NCBI GenBank assembly: GCA_963971535.1 | Contig: OZ020594.1 | Span: 113,385,474-113,449,473, forward strand | DNA: 64,000 bases | Direction of reading: 5' to 3' | Source: Notolepis coatsorum | Taxonomy: Eukaryota; Chordata; Actinopteri; Aulopiformes; Paralepididae | In this document: piece after piece, positions 1 to 13,700 of the stretch | Position numbering within the stretch: the stretch's first letter is position 1 | Layout of the letters: each line of letters begins with the position of its first letter | Notes under the pieces: generated by a model | The model's database searches: none | What the model saw: only the letters and a program-made list of their open reading frames with translations | Told to the model about the DNA's origin: nothing | Position numbers and translations under genes: made by a program

Positions 1-287
1 ATAATTACCTCCTGCGTAACCAGAGAATGGACATTCATTGTTGATTTGCCTACGCACATTCCTTTGCCTTACAAGTGCATTCAAAGTCTAATAGAAAGTA
101 TTATGTACCTTTTGCTCCATTAAATACTTGATTATACCTTTGTGTGGAACCGATTTCATTGTGGGAAGTGTTCATCATATTCATATATCGTGTACTGTAT
201 GGCCAGTAATTAAAGTACATAAAGCGGTAGTGGTTTAATGATACCATACTTATCAATACAGTCAGGGAATTGTACCCCTCAGTTACA
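1..287 (+). repeat. 3' part of the 5' LTR of BEL/Pao copy 1
   Basis: Positions 1-287 equal 7498-7784 base for base by eye. The segment ends GTTACA immediately before the primer-binding site. The first roughly 1.04 kb of this LTR lies to the left of the window. Confidence 0.93.
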
Positions 288-289
288 AT

Positions 290-306
290 TGGTCCTTCGA
301 GCCGGA
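290..306 (+). other. Primer-binding site, tRNA-Tyr type
   Basis: TGGTCCTTCGAGCCGGA starts two bases after the LTR end. It is the reverse complement of the 3' end of vertebrate tRNA-Tyr (TCCGGCTCGAAGGA plus CCA), a 17-base match. The same 17 bases occur at the equivalent place in copy 2 (36456-36472). The tRNA identity comes from memory of the human tRNA-Tyr sequence. Confidence 0.8.
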
Positions 307-331
307 GGGTAACTAGTGTAATATTAATATA

Positions 332-3300
332 GTGGTATTAATATTGACATGGCCTATGATGAACACTCCACAAAACGGTTCTCCTAAAGTAGATCGCCCG
401 CAGCGTAGACGGCAGACACCTCAGTACTTAGAGGATTACGTTGCCAATATACTACCTAGCCTTCTACAGACGGTAAACGCGGAAAAAGTAGATAGTAAAA
501 TTATGTCCGACCCTATCGCCCAGGCTACCCCGCCAATAGAGGCCCTAGTGGGTTCTAACGTAACTGACCAAGCTCACGGTAGGGACCAGGAGGGACCTGA
601 CACGACTTTACCCCCCGCCAAGACCGAAGAAGTAGTCCCCGGAGAGCTCCAGGATAAAGACAGCTCTCCAGGGATGGAACTCTACCCGCTACAAGAAGAG
701 GAGAGCACCCCGGAGATGGATCTCCAGGACTCGCCACAGGAGAACAGATCTCCAACGAGTACTGCCAGGAGCGGATCACCTCAACCAGCGTCTTCCCCCA
801 GCGAGGCGGACAAGATGCTGGCACAAGCATTCCTCGCCAGCCTAGCAGCCTCAACAGAGCGCGATCGACTCCAAGCACTGACGCTTAGTGAGCGCGAACA
901 TTCTTCCATGGAAAGAGAACGCCTTCAGGCGCAGCAACGGAGCGACGAAGATCGTATACGTCTAGAGATTAGACGCCTTCAGACGGAAGAGAATATGGCA
1001 AGGGACCGGGCCGACGCCCAGCGCGCCGCTGCCGGTGCCCAAAGAGAAGCCGAGCGCGACCGATTACAAGCGCAGATAATGGAGCAGCTGATCACCAGGG
1101 CAACACCCCCTCCCTCCGCACGGGGTTCCAGGGCCTCGTCAAGACAAGGGTCAAGGGCACCCTCCCCTACCCGATCAAGCGACCCTGAGCCCGACCACCA
1201 GAGAGAGCCTATACCCCCCTCCGAACTCCTTCCCCGACCGGTCCACGCGAGACCCAGCTACAAGGAAGAAACGGTCTACACCGCGGAGAGGCTAAATAGA
1301 CGACTACAGGATCTAGAGGACCTGCCAGAGGAAGAAGAAGAGGGAGAGGAGGAGAGTCAAGCCCGACAGCAGCACAGTACTCCACAGGACCAGGAGGTCC
1401 AGTACAGCCCAGGCTCTACCCCCGCGGCTCTGCGCTACAGACCCCCGACTCAATTCACGGGTGAGCTTGACGCACGACCAGCCCAGAGGAATAGCACCTG
1501 GATACGCGGGCCATGGTACCCCGCAGGTACCAGCCCACCAAGAGGCGTAAGAGGAGACTCGCCTAGGAGGCCTCTCTTCCAACGCTCACCGATGTGCCAG
1601 CCATCCATGGCATCATACATTGGCACACCGACGTTTCCGGACTTCACCCACGAGAACAGAGCACAGTACACGGAGCTACGAATGTGCTTAGAGACAATGA
1701 TGTCCGATGTAGCTGATGAACCGTACAAGTATGCTATCCTACTGAAGCACCTCAAGGTGCCCCGAGCGCACAATATAGCGCTGGCCTATGCCACCTCTAC
1801 TACCCCATACACAGCGGCTCTAGCAGCACTCGACCAAAGATATGGACGCATATGGGACTACGTAATACAAGAGATAAGGCATATTGACCGTCTACCCCCA
1901 GCCACAGACAATCGCTCACTAGATGACCTGTCTATCAAGGTACAATCCCTGGTAGGGATGCTGGGGGCGCAAAGAGAAAAGGGTATGCACGAACTGTACG
2001 CGAACTCTAATGTCGAGAGGATTTTAGAGAAGCTTCCGCCCGCCCAACAAGAGCGCTTCAGGCGGCAAAGAGACCACCGTGATCCTAACGGTCCCGAGCC
2101 ATCCCTCCTAGACCTAGCCGACTTCCTGGCGAGAGAAGTCAACAGCCTACGGTTGGATACGTTCATGCGGAGCACCCCAAGCTCCAGAGAGGGACCTAGG
2201 AGAGCAAACGATGGCCGAAGATTGGTGACCGTCATGCACCAATCAGAATCAGTACCGAGCAGCAAGAACCACAGTACCCCCTTGATGAAAGAGAAGTGGA
2301 AGATGGTGTGCCCGTACTGCGAAAAGGAACACTGGTTGTCACAATGTGACACGTTCAAGAAGATGACCGCCGACGAGGTGAGTCAATGGATAAAGTCCAA
2401 CCGACGCTGTTACCGATGTGCGCGCAGTCACATGGCAGCCGATTGCCGCTTAAAGAAGAGGTGTAGTCGGTGTGACGGAGCCCACCTAGATGTCCTACAC
2501 GACAGTAACAGAAGAAAGCCTGCACCCTCAAGCAGCACAAAGGCAAGTGTTATGTACATTGACCCCGCCAGCAGCGGGGGCGCCCGGGTGCTCTTAAAGG
2601 TGGTCCGCGTAACACTGAGTTACCAAGACAAGGTCATGGACACTTACGCCGTCCTTGACGACGGGTCAGAGAAGACCCTTCTCCTCGCGTCCGCTGCGGC
2701 CCAGCTGGGGCTGCGGGGGAGCGAAAACCAGATGACGATTCGGACAATAAGAAGAGATCTAAAGACGATAAAGGGCGAGAATGTCTCCTTCACTATCGCA
2801 GCAAGCGGGCAGCCAGAGAGATGGTATAGGATTACTAATGCTTTCACCAACCAAGAAATAGGCCTGTCGCAGTACACCTACCCCATCGCCAAGCTGATGG
2901 ATAAATATGTGCACCTGCGTCAACTACCTATCCCGCTCATAGACGGTGCCACCCCGACCCTGCTGATAGGCTCCGACCATGCAGACCTCATAGTCCCGAT
3001 AGACCGGGTCCACACAGGGCCCAGAGGCTGTCCTGCAGCAGTCGAGACCCGCCTAGGATGGACATTACAAGGCCCCCTCGCTAAGTCTCTTAACCGAACA
3101 GCAGCCACTAGCTGCCTCCACTCCAGAGTGACAGAAGAAGACACCACCCTCCTACAGCATGTCGAGAGGCTATGGACACTAGAGACAATGCCCTTTAAGA
3201 ACGAAAAGAAAGACATTCGTTCCAAGGAAGACATTTACGCTATAGCCCTCCTCGAGCAAGGGACAAAGAGAGTCAAAGTCAACGGAGTGATGAGATACGC

Positions 3301-6300
3301 AACTCCACTCCTGAGGCGAGAGGGTATGCCTACCTTCCACGCCCCAAAAGAAGCGACGGAGCGGTATCTACTGAACACAGAGCGGCGCCTAGCCAGAGAC
3401 CCCGCTCAAGAGACGGTGTACCGCGCTGAGATTAACAAGCGACTCACAGCGGGACACATAAAGAAAACTGACTGGCGACGTCGTGCGCTGCTCCGCGCCT
3501 CCCTGATCAAAGGCGGCTTTGATCTCCGGCAGCGGGCCAGCAGCGACCCCCCAGTAGTGCGCAGCCTCTCCCCAGAGGACAAGCCCCTGCTGCGGTTCCT
3601 ATGGAGAGAGAGGATCGGGGATGAGCAACCAGCCATCTATCAATGGGAAGTCCTCCCTTTCGGAACCACATGCAGCCCATGCTGTGCTACGTTTGCACTG
3701 CAAAAACACGTCGCAGAGGACCCAGCAGCTGATGAAGAGGTCCGACAAAGTGTAGGAAATAGTTTCTACGTGGACAACTGTCTGCAAAGCGTCTCGACGC
3801 CAGAAGAAGCCGAGGCCCTCCTACTCAAGCTCCGCGCCTCCCTGATCAAAGGCGGCTTTGATCTCAGGCAGTGGGCCAGCAGCGACCCGCAAGTATTGCG
3901 CAGCCTCTCCCCCGAGGACAAGGCAGCAGGCAGCGAGACCTGGATGGCGACCATCCCAGGAGAAGCCCAAGAAATGACATTAGGACTAGTCTGGCGCTTC
4001 AAAACAGACTCGCTCCATTATAAACACACACCCCTGACCAAGGAGCAGGGAAGGTCGACTGCACTACCGACCACCAGACGGAGTGTATACAGAACACTCG
4101 CCAGACAATATGACCCGTTGGGATGTATTCTACCTTACACCACCAGGGCAAAGATGATTGTAAGAGCGTTATGGGACAAGGACCAGGGCTGGGACGACCC
4201 CATACCCGAACACCTTGCATCCACATGGAGAGAGTGGGAGACGGAACTCAGCTCACTCCCAGGTGTCAACATACGCCGCAGCTACTTCCCACCCACAGTG
4301 AGGCCGGAGACGTGCCAGATGGACCTGCACGTCTTCAGCGACGCCTCCGAAGTAGCCTACGGTTCGGTGGCCTACTTGCGTGCCCGAGAGGAGGGAGGAG
4401 AAATACATACTGCTTTCATCCTGGCTCGCTCAAGAATAGCCCCACGAAAGCAACAATCTATCCCGCGTCTAGAGCTCTGCGCAGCCCTAGCAGGAGCGCA
4501 ACTCGCCACGTTAATCCAACGTGAACTCACCATTCCGGTGCAAAGAACAATCTTGTGGTCAGACTCCACGACAGTACTCACATGGATCCGGTCTGATTCG
4601 TGCAGATACAAGGTCTTCGTGGGAGTCAGAGTCACAGAGATTCAAGATTTAACAGAAGTAGCAAGCTGGAGGTATGTGGACACATAACACAACCCAGCTG
4701 ACGTCATCACCCGGGGAATGTCCCTGGATGACCTCACCCGTCACAACCTATACAGTGACGGGCCAGAGTTCCTCAAGCTCCCGGAAGAAGAGTGGCCTAC
4801 ACCCACCCCACGGGAAGCGAGTAAAGAGGAGGCAGAAAACAAGAAATCTATGTTCTGTGGATTGAACACACTCGTCTCCACAGACCCCGACATAGACGAT
4901 TGCCTCACCCTAGAGAGTGCGCAGCTAAAGACATTCTTGTGGCACCACCCAGAGGTTCAGCTCACTACTGACATTACAGCAGCTGACTACGAAGAAGCAG
5001 AACTTCTTCTACTACAACGAGCCCAGAGAGACTTGTTCCCTGATGAGCTAGACTGTCTACAGGGAGCAAAGCCCGTCCCATCAGACAGCAGACTGCTCCA
5101 TCTAGCCCCCGAGAGCGACGCCCATGGTCTCATCAGAGTGGGTGGTCGTCTGCGGAGAGCTCCAGACTTACCGGATGACGTCAAGTACCCGATAGTCTTA
5201 AACAGCCGACACAAGGTCACAGAGCTGATCATAAAGAAATACGACGAGGATGTGCATCACGCCGGGGCAGAGAGAGTCTTCGCGGAGATCAGACGTCGTT
5301 ATTGGATACTGCAAGGGAGAGAAGCAGTGCGGCGCTTCCAGCGAACCTGTCTAGACTGTCGTAAGTGGCGAGCGCAGCCCAGTATACCCCGGATGGCTGA
5401 CCTACCTCCCTGTCGCCTCCGACTCGGCGACAAGCCTTTTCACTCCACCGGTATGGACTGTTTCGGCCCGCTGTATATAAAGAAAGGAAGAGGAACCGAG
5501 AAGCGGTGGGGTATTGTATTCAAATGCATGACCACCCGAGCGATGCATATAGAACTCCTTCCAACCATGAGCACAGACTCATTCCTTATGGCCTTCCGAA
5601 GATTCACATCGCGGAAAGGCAAACCGTCTATATTATTGTCTGATCACGGGACAAACTTCAAAGGCGGAGAAAGAGAGCTGAGAGAGAGCTTCCAAGCTAT
5701 GGGCCCAGAACTTAAGACCCACCTCGCTCCATCCCAGATTGACTTCCAGTTTAATCCCCCGAATGCACCTCACTTCGGTGGAACTTGGGAACGAGAAGTA
5801 CGTTCAATAAAGACAGCCCTGTACGCCGTGCTTGGGGCCCAGACCGTGGCGGAAGAAGTCCTAATGACAGTCCTCACGGAGATCGAGGGAGTATTGAACT
5901 CAAAGCCCCTCGGTTACGTCTCAAGTGATGTAGCAAATGTCGACCCAGTCACCCCCAACACACTCTTGATGGGGCGGCTGGACCCCGCGCTACCACAGAC
6001 AATGTACAGGCCTGAAGAAGCGAACGGCCGAAGAATGTGGAGGTACAGTCAAGTATTGGCTGACAAGTTTTGGAACAGCTTCCTACTCCACTATCTACCG
6101 TCTCTACAGACCCGCCAGAAATGGGTGAAAGAGAGAGACAATTTGACAGAAGGAACAGTCGTCATGATTATCGACCAGTCACTACCCCGAGCTATGTGGC
6201 CGGCTGGCCGCGTAAGCAAAGTGATCACCGGTGCCGACGGAAAGGTCCGAGCAGCCGAAGTGCTCGTCCAAGGGCGGATCTACACCCGACCCGTGGCGAG

Positions 6301-6364
6301 GCTAATAGAACTGCCAAGGCTCCCCGATACTATCGATGACGACCATGACCCCATGACTTTGTGA
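332..6364 (+). pseudogene. BEL/Pao Gag-Pol coding region, copy 1 (broken, about two breaks)
   Basis: The polyprotein would package element RNA and then process, reverse-transcribe and integrate it. In order the region shows: a charged Arg/Glu/Gln-rich coiled-coil stretch (about 850-1090), a Gag segment of the DUF1759 kind (about 1630-1860), Cys/His zinc knuckles (about 2300-2510), a retropepsin-like motif AVLDDGSEKTLL (about 2648), RT with FYVDNCLQS (about 3760), an RNase H motif HVFSDASEVAYGS (about 4328), an integrase zinc finger (about 5250-5370), an integrase core with GMDCFGPL, SDHGTNFKGG and a WERE glutamate (about 5450-5810), and a C-terminal DUF5641-like domain. No envelope gene is seen. 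Domain names follow the BEL/Pao family. The copy is not intact. Confidence 0.9.
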
Positions 6365-6458
6365 ACTGACCGACCCCTCACAACAGACATTGAGTAGTGG
6401 ACAGTGCGGTTAATCTGTCTCTGCTTAGCTAATTAGGTGGGACTAATTAGGGGGCGGC

Positions 6459-7784
6459 TGTTACAAAGGATCAGATTAAACCGAATATATATATTTATTT
6501 ATTGATATATATTGCATAGTATTTGTATATCGTTTGATATCCCTTGTATATTCCTTGTACATATACACGGAATATCCCTTTAGCCCAGACCATAATATTT
6601 CATTCTCCTATTGGACAGCGGTCCACCGGCGCCAGAGCCGCGCCTCCGGAGTCAGGTTCAAAGTCACCGTCAAGACATGTCTGTGCATGCCCGGCCTTGC
6701 CCAGGGATACGCGACAGAAATGAGATTGGCACTAGTTTGTTCACCGTGCATATAAATACGGCGCAGGTGAATACAGAAGTATGTTACCCAATAAGTTGAA
6801 GCCTCACCCACGATACAACGTGCGGTGAAGTATGGCCTGTTTGGCCCCAGAATAGAGCATTGAGACCGCGTGCGAATTAATAACTGAATTGTCAGAGTTT
6901 GGTGCTATACCGTCGAGTGCGACATATTTCTATTAAGTCATTAATAGTCTATTTGTGTATAGTGTATCGTGCGGCTAAAGTTCTACAGTGACCAGCATCT
7001 CCAACGCTTCCTCGTATTAGCTAGAGTTCTTATCCAGGCTGGGCTGCTTCCATTGCGCTTTCACCCGAGGAGACCTAGACGAGAACCGTGTGGACATGTA
7101 CACTGGATTAATCTACCCGACGACTACATAGCCCTTTGCGGCTGGAATATATTTGCTTTGGTCCTGTGATTTATGGAGCGGAGAATCGCCGACGCCTGCA
7201 CGTGTTGGATTTACCCCCGCTAGGAGCCAAGTCGAGTCGGCGCCTCAGAGAGCCTGAGGCCGGCTAGCGTTCTTCACTGTGGAGCTACAGTCTACGGAGA
7301 ACAGCTGTATTCGTCTGTGGATCAAGAGGCTATTGCACCGGCTCCTGTACCTGGAGTCTCCTTAGTCATCGTTGACCAGACTCTCTACTACCGACAGATC
7401 TTCTACCCCTGCTGGCTTACAACCAGGGGGACCCTTCCAGTATCTCCCGCTATATTACTAGTGTACCATAGATATAATTCCCTAAGATTCAGGTTGTATA
7501 ATTACCTCCTGCGTAACCAGAGAATGGACATTCATTGTTGATTTGCCTACGCACATTCCTTTGCCTTACAAGTGCATTCAAAGTCTAATAGAAAGTATTA
7601 TGTACCTTTTGCTCCATTAAATACTTGATTATACCTTTGTGTGGAACCGATTTCATTGTGGGAAGTGTTCATCATATTCATATATCGTGTACTGTATGGC
7701 CAGTAATTAAAGTACATAAAGCGGTAGTGGTTTAATGATACCATACTTATCAATACAGTCAGGGAATTGTACCCCTCAGTTACA
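6459..7784 (+). repeat. 3' LTR of BEL/Pao copy 1
   Basis: It begins TGTTACAAAGGATCAG just after a G-rich polypurine-like stretch (about 6448-6458) and ends CCCCTCAGTTACA. Length is 1326 bp. It holds a TATA-rich start (6485-6550) and no long reading frame. The LTRs of copy 2 are clearly the same family but 1370 bp long and diverged. Confidence 0.93.
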
Positions 7785-7851
7785 GAAAGCACATGGTCTT
7801 GTAATAGAACGACTGAAATCACTGCAAGAGCTAGTATAGGCTAGCTAGCCC

Positions 7852-8100
7852 TCATGAACTGGCAGACACCAACAGTACAATATGCACTAGGCTACTGCAC
7901 GCACCTGTCATGTTACTGTTGGTTCCTTCCACTTGAACTTCATCATCATTAGCAGCAGCAGCTACTCTAATGCCAGCCCTTCCTCTACTAAACATGTCTG
8001 TAATTTTAGAACATTGTTCTGCGTCTTCTACTAGCAATTTTAGTTTCTTAATTCTAGCTTTTTCAGCTCCACCCTTTCTTTTTTTTTGTTCTCCATTTCT
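7852..8100 (-). pseudogene. First-exon remnant of a ZMYM1-like hAT transposase
   Basis: Minus-strand translation gives GGAEKARIKKLKLLVEDAEQ followed by CSKITDMFSRG. This lysine-rich N-terminal signature is recurrent in fish ZMYM1-like hAT transposases. The candidate ATG (about 8094) is one base out of frame with this stretch across a run of nine A on the coding strand, which suggests homopolymer slippage. No zinc-finger or catalytic segment follows on this strand, because the BEL LTR begins at 7784. Confidence 0.55.
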
Positions 8101-8159
8101 GCGCTTCTAGGCCTACTCGCGGTTGGGAGGAAACATGAATCTCATTCACTGATGTCTCA

Positions 8160-8945
8160 TGTCTCATTCAAGACTGGCTAACAAAAGCATGTCTTTCACT
8201 TAACACCAAGAAAACAGTGTGTATGATGTTCACAAAGTCACCAGTAGAGGTCACTCACTCTAATGTGTTTCTGGGAGAGGCGGAGCTGGACATTGTACAT
8301 TAATTCAAGTATCTTGGGGTCACATTGGACTCTACATTGACCTTCAAAAAGTAATGTGAAGAAAGTGACAAACACAGTCAAGTTTAACATCGAAAACTTC
8401 AGGCAGATCAGGCCCTGCCTGCCAGTTAATGCTGCAAGGATGTTTCTGCATTCAATGATTTTATCACACATCGAGTACTGTTTTATCAACTGGTCTCTTT
8501 CATATGTCACTACTCTTACACCAATAGAATTACTCTACAAAAAAGCCATAAAGGTATTTGATAGGAAACCAATTTCATTTCATCACTGTAATGTTTTAGA
8601 AAAACATAACATGCTAAGTTTCGAGAATTTCCAAGTTTTCAAATATACATTGCTTCATGTACAAGGTTCTGCATGGACTTGCCCCTCCCCCATTGAATGA
8701 GTTCATCCAACAGAAAGCAGACACTGGCATTACCACCAGGGCCATCAGTAGAGGGGACTGTAAGGTGCCTTTTCGGTATACTACCTTTGCAAAAACTGTG
8801 TTCTCTGTTAAAGGTGGTAACTACTGGAATAGCCTACCAGTTGTGATTAGAGAGTGCCCTACATACTCCATTTTCAAGACCCATCTTAAACTGCATCTTA
8901 AGGCAAACCAGAACTGTGATCATTTTTTATCTGATTTAGTTTATG
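8160..8945 (+). mobile_element. CR1/L2-like LINE fragment, C-terminal part of ORF2
   Basis: Translated pieces read as the post-catalytic part of a non-LTR reverse transcriptase: FKYLGVTLDSTLTF near 8307, a thumb-like stretch with SHIEYCFINW (about 8465), then YKVLHGLAPPPLNEF (8660) and NYWNSLPVVIRECPTYSIF (about 8818). The YLG and WNSLP signatures are common in CR1/L2/Rex-type LINEs. Frames shift at least twice (around 8345 and 8690). The fragment is 5'-truncated and its 3' end merges into the hAT minisatellite, so it probably inserted in the hAT fragment. Confidence 0.7.
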
Positions 8946-8964
8946 CAACTTGTTTATTGTTTTA

Positions 8965-9604
<640 letters not shown>

Positions 9605-9716
9605 AAAAAAAGTAAAAAAAAGAAAGATTTTTTTTTTCTTTTTTTTAGACCAGCCCACTTTGGTTCCGGACCATCGGGATTCGTCCCGAACGTCCCGATG
9701 GCCAGTCCGCCACTGG

Positions 9717-10122
9717 CCCCCACGGTTGAAAAACATGCGCTAAAGTGCCCTTTTGAGTGAAAGAAATTAGAGGATGTGCCCTATTGGTGCCCCCACGGTT
9801 GAAAAACGCGCTTAAGTGCCCTTTTGAGTGAAAGAAATGAGAGGATGTGCCCTATTGTTGCCCCCACGGTTGAAAAACACGCGCTAAAGTGCCCTTTTGA
9901 GTGAAAGAAATTAGAGGATGTGCCCTATTGGTGCCCCCACGATTGAACAACACGCGCTAAAGTGCCCTTTTGAGTGAAAGAAATTAGAGGATGTGCCCTA
10001 TTGGTGCCCCCACGGTTGAAAAACGCACGCTTAAGTGCCCTTTTGAGTGAAAGAAATTAGAGGATGTGCCCTATTGGTGCCCCCACGGTTGAAAAACGCG
10101 TGCTAAAGTGCCCTTTTGAGTG
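9717..10122 (+). repeat. 73-bp tandem repeat, about 5.6 copies
   Basis: Units start GCCCCCACGGTTGAA at 9717, 9789, 9860, 9933, 10006 and 10079, giving spacings of 71-73 bp. Each carries GTGCCCTTTTGAGTGAAAG and GAGGATGTGCCCTATTG. The array begins exactly at the hAT terminus (9716) and precedes the hAT body, so it is probably hAT non-coding sequence amplified in place. Confidence 0.9.
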
Positions 10123-10147
10123 GCGAAGAATTAGAATCTGGTGCTAA

Positions 10148-10365
10148 TGTAACGGATATGTACCGCGATAGTGTGACTACGGTACATAGAAGTAAAACTC
10201 ACTCCCCAGAGGCATCCAGACTGAGCGCTTAGGGAGGATATCCTTTCTTGGCGCAGCGGTTTGTGATGTCGCCCGCAGTGCGGACGCCCGGGGTTCGACT
10301 CCCACTCAAGGCATGGTCGAAGTGTTTGGCAGGTACAGCGTTGTACCGGCCACACTAACATGGTC
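10148..10365 (+). repeat. tRNA-like SINE, single copy
   Basis: Around 10255-10310 the sequence has an A-box-like TTGGCGCAGCGG and a perfect B-box-like GGTTCGACTCC. It starts TGTAACGGAT at 10148. The same start, the AACTCACT motif and the tRNA-like core recur in the tandem element at 38271-38962 (on the minus strand), so both belong to one family. It is a pol III promoter relic, not a canonical tRNA gene: the acceptor stem pairs poorly. Confidence 0.6.
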
Positions 10366-10582
10366 AATAATGCTTATTTTGGACAGAAAAATGTGTCTTA
10401 AACATTTAAATTGACCAACTATAGACCGTTTTTATTCCAATCAAGGCAAGAAGGCTAGTGGTATGTGCTATATGACATATTATTTTATAATACAATTATA
10501 ACATTGTAGGCTACAGTACAAATATTATATACAGTACAATTATATTACTATTATAAAACTAATATTATTTGCTCCACCTTAG

Positions 10583-13021
10583 ATAAAGACAGTACAGACA
10601 ATGAAGATGGAGATATTCACAAGGGAAATGGTGAAGAAGTGGAGGAAGGAGAAAATGCAGATGATTGTATGGAGAGAAACGATGAAAAAGTTGAGGAAAG
10701 AGAGAATGCTGATAATGCTATGGAGAGAAATGATGGTGACACAACAACAAATAACTTGAATGCTCTCCTGTTGCCATTAAAATATCCCACTGATCCAGCC
10801 CATGTTCAGAAGCACAGCATAGACCACCACTCTGATAGATTTGTTGAGTTTTGTTGCTCTATTGGACCTTGTCAACCAGTTCTAACTTATCCAAAGACAG
10901 AGGGGCGTTCATTCCACAGGGAGTGGTATCAAGATAATCACTGGCTAGAATATTCTATGGAAAGTGATTCTATGTTTTGTTTTGGTTGCCGACTTTTCTT
11001 GAAAGAGAGAAAATATGATAATAAAGCAGCTTGGAGAACAGGGGGAGTTAACAATTGGAGAAAAGGCTCAGAGAAAATTAAGGAGCATAAACAAACAGAA
11101 GCACATATGGTAAGCATGGTAAGATGGAGCAACTTCAAACAGAGACCACTGGAAGAGGCTTTCAGGAGGGCAGACGTAGAAGGCCAAGCCAAAAGAGAAC
11201 AGGAACGACAAAGAAACAGGGAGCTAATGACAAGACTGGTAGACATCACATTGTATCTTGCACGGCAAGATGGGGCATTCAGGGGTCATGATGAAAGTGG
11301 TACATCTTTGAACAAAGGGAATTCCTTGAACTTGTACAGCTACTTGCAAAATATGACTCCACCATCAAAATACACCTTGATCAAATCAATCACATCCAGT
11401 CTCAACAGAAAAAACCACAGACATCACTGTTGTCCTACAAGACACAGAATGACATAATCAGTGCCCTTGCCACCTATGTCAGAAGAGTAATTCACAAAGA
11501 AATGGAAGATTCCAAAATATTCTCCATTTTCTTGGATGAGACAACTGATGTTTCTCATGTCGAACAAGTGTCCTTTGTTGTTCGCTTTGTCCATCAGATG
11601 GAAATCAAGGAGAGATTTTTACAAGTTTGTGATGTGAGTGGAACAACAGCAAAATAATTGGAGAATGTTGTGATGACATTCCTTGAGGAGAATGGATTAA
11701 AAGTGGAAGACATCAGGGGCCAAGGCTACGATGGAGCCGCAAATATGAGCGGAAGCTACAACGGTCTGCAGTCGCAAATTCAGAGCCACAATGAGAAAGC
11801 TTTATACGTGCACTGCCATGCCCACTGTCTCAACCTGGTCTTGGTGGAGAGTGCCAAATCAAGCCAGCATTTTGTTCGGTTTTTCAATTTAGTTGAAAAT
11901 CTGTACACTTTCATATCCAGATCTCCAAAACGCCACACTGCGTTTGTGAAAATGCAAAAGACCATGTACCCTGGCCAAAGACTCTGTGAACTGAAAAGGC
12001 TGTCTGACACACCGTGGGCGTGTAGAGAAGATGCTCTGAGATCCCTGAAGAAGGTCCTTTCTGCTGTGGTGAAGCTGCTTCAGAACATGGCTGATAGTGA
12101 TCCACCAGACTCTGCAGCAGGTGATGCCCGGATGCTCTTGCGTAGCATAGATTTTGAATTTATGCTATGCATGGAGATTGCCACACCTGTCTTCAATGAG
12201 ACTGCCATTGCATCTGCTTCACTTCAGAGAAAATACCTTGACTTGTCAGCATCATACACCATTGTGGAGGGAGTCATACAAAGAGTGAAAGCAATAAGGA
12301 AGGATGAGGAGTTCAAGGTCCTTTTCTCAAAAGCAAAAGGGCAAGCAGAGGCAGCAGGCATTGAGGTGCCAGAAGAAATACCTGGACAAACAAGACGCAG
12401 GAAGGTACCTCAAAGGTACAGGTATAGCTCTCAATCTGCTACGGAAGACTACCAAGTCCAAGACTTGGAGGAGCACTACCGGGGAAAGGTGTTCTTTACC
12501 TTTCTTGACATACTCTCCCATGAGCTACACCGAAGATTCAAAGGGAAGGATGACACGCCTACTGGTCAATCCTATCAGGTCTTCACTGTCTTACCATCTC
12601 AAGTCACTGGAAGGGCATGACAAACGACACAGCTGCTGTATCTGTCAGAGATGTGTGCCAGTTTTATGATGTAGAGGAAGAGAATGTTGTCACCGAACTC
12701 AGGGTATTCCACTCTTCATATGCTCTCCCCTCCAACAATGTCAAAGCTGCGCTTAAGTGCCTTAAAGACAATGATGTGGAATCTGTTTTCCCAAATATAA
12801 CCATGCTCCTCAAAACATATGCTACAATACCAGTGACAACTGCTTCAGTAGAGCGATCATTCTCTAAACTGAAGCTGATCAAAACCCAGCTCAGAAACCG
12901 ATGTGGGGAAAAAAGGCTCTCTGATCTTATGCTGCTTTCAATTGAGAGGGATATCCCAATTGATCATAATGAGGTCATTGACATATATAAACAGAGGACC
13001 AAAAGACAAATTCTGCTATGA
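10583..13021 (+). pseudogene. ZMYM1-like hAT transposase, dead
   Basis: A cut-and-paste transposase relic. In order it shows a TTF-type zinc-finger region (FHREWYQDNHWLEYS, about 10909-11000, with CFGCRLFL), a DUF4371-like RNase H-fold core with FLDETTDVSH (about 11530) and GQGYDGAANMSG (about 11719) carrying the expected acidic residues, a CHAHCLNLVL motif (about 11812), and a hAT C-terminal dimerisation domain with TTASVERSFSKLKLIKTQLRN (about 12836-12900). It is non-functional: reading shifts from frame 1 to frame 3 near 11430, there is a TAA at 11655-11657, and another shift lies near 12615. It shows no sign of host domestication. Confidence 0.88.
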
Positions 13022-13234
13022 CTCCCCCACCCACCATCTCCCTTCCATTGCAGCAATGGAGAGCCAGCACATACAAATCTGTCCATGAAAATAACCAACA
13101 TATTTTCATTAGAGGTGATAGAGGAGAGGACAGAGGATGGCAGGAGGGAGGAGTCAGGTGGTACAATATAGTAAGTTTAATGGAGAGAATGGGGAAGATA
13201 GGGAGGGGGAGGGAGGGAGAGAAAGAGAGGAAAA

Positions 13235-13700
13235 GAAGGAGAGGACAGGAGGAGAGGACAGGATGAGAGAAGGAGAGTAAAGGACAGGAGGAGAGAAGGA
13301 GAGGAGAGGACAGGAGGAGAGAAGGAGTGGACAGGAGGAGAGAAGGGGAGTATAGGAGGAGAGAAGGGGAGTACAGGAGGAGAGTAGGGGAGTATAGGAG
13401 GAGAGAAGGGGAGTACAGGAGGAGAGTAGGGGAGTACAGGAGGAGAGTAGGAGAGGAGAGGACAGGAGGAGAGTAGGGGAGGAGAGGACAGGAGGAGAGA
13501 AGGAGAGGAGAGGACAGGAGGAGAGAAGGAGTGGACAGGAGGAGAGAAGGGGAGTATAGGAGGAGAGAAGGGGAGTACAGGAGGAGAGTAGGGGAGTATA
13601 TGAGGAGAGAAGGGGAGGAGAGGACAGGAGGAGAGAATGAGAGGAAAGGGGGAGTACAGGAGGAGAGGACATGATGAGAGAAGGGGAGGAGAGAGAAAGG
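13235..13700 (+). repeat. Purine-rich minisatellite, about 21-bp unit
   Basis: Imperfect repeats of AGGAGGAGAGAAGGGGAGTAC with GAGGACAGGAGG variants. It lies between the hAT stop region and the hAT 3' terminus. The minus strand gives a long Leu/Ser/Pro frame that is only repeat read-through. Confidence 0.88.

Larger units (their letters stand above)
1..7784 (+). mobile_element. BEL/Pao LTR retrotransposon, copy 1
   Basis: The element reads partial 5' LTR, primer-binding site, Gag-Pol coding region, polypurine stretch and full 3' LTR. The family call rests on domain order (Gag, zinc knuckles, protease, RT, RNase H, integrase) and on Pao-type protein motifs. The visible 287 bases of the 5' LTR match the end of the 3' LTR with no difference that I can see, so the insertion is young. 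The coding region is broken, with about two breaks. The right flank is a reversed hAT fragment, so the element appears to have landed in an older DNA transposon. The left target-site duplication is outside the window. A second, opposite-strand copy of the family lies at 28756-37844. Confidence 0.93.

Noticed and set aside
6534-7541. Small frames between the Gag-Pol region and the element end as an envelope or accessory gene
   Set aside because: They fall inside the LTR, lack signal or membrane features and have no counterpart pattern in copy 2.
10583-13021. Domesticated hAT-derived host gene
   Set aside because: Frame changes and an internal TAA are present and the piece keeps its transposon 3' end.
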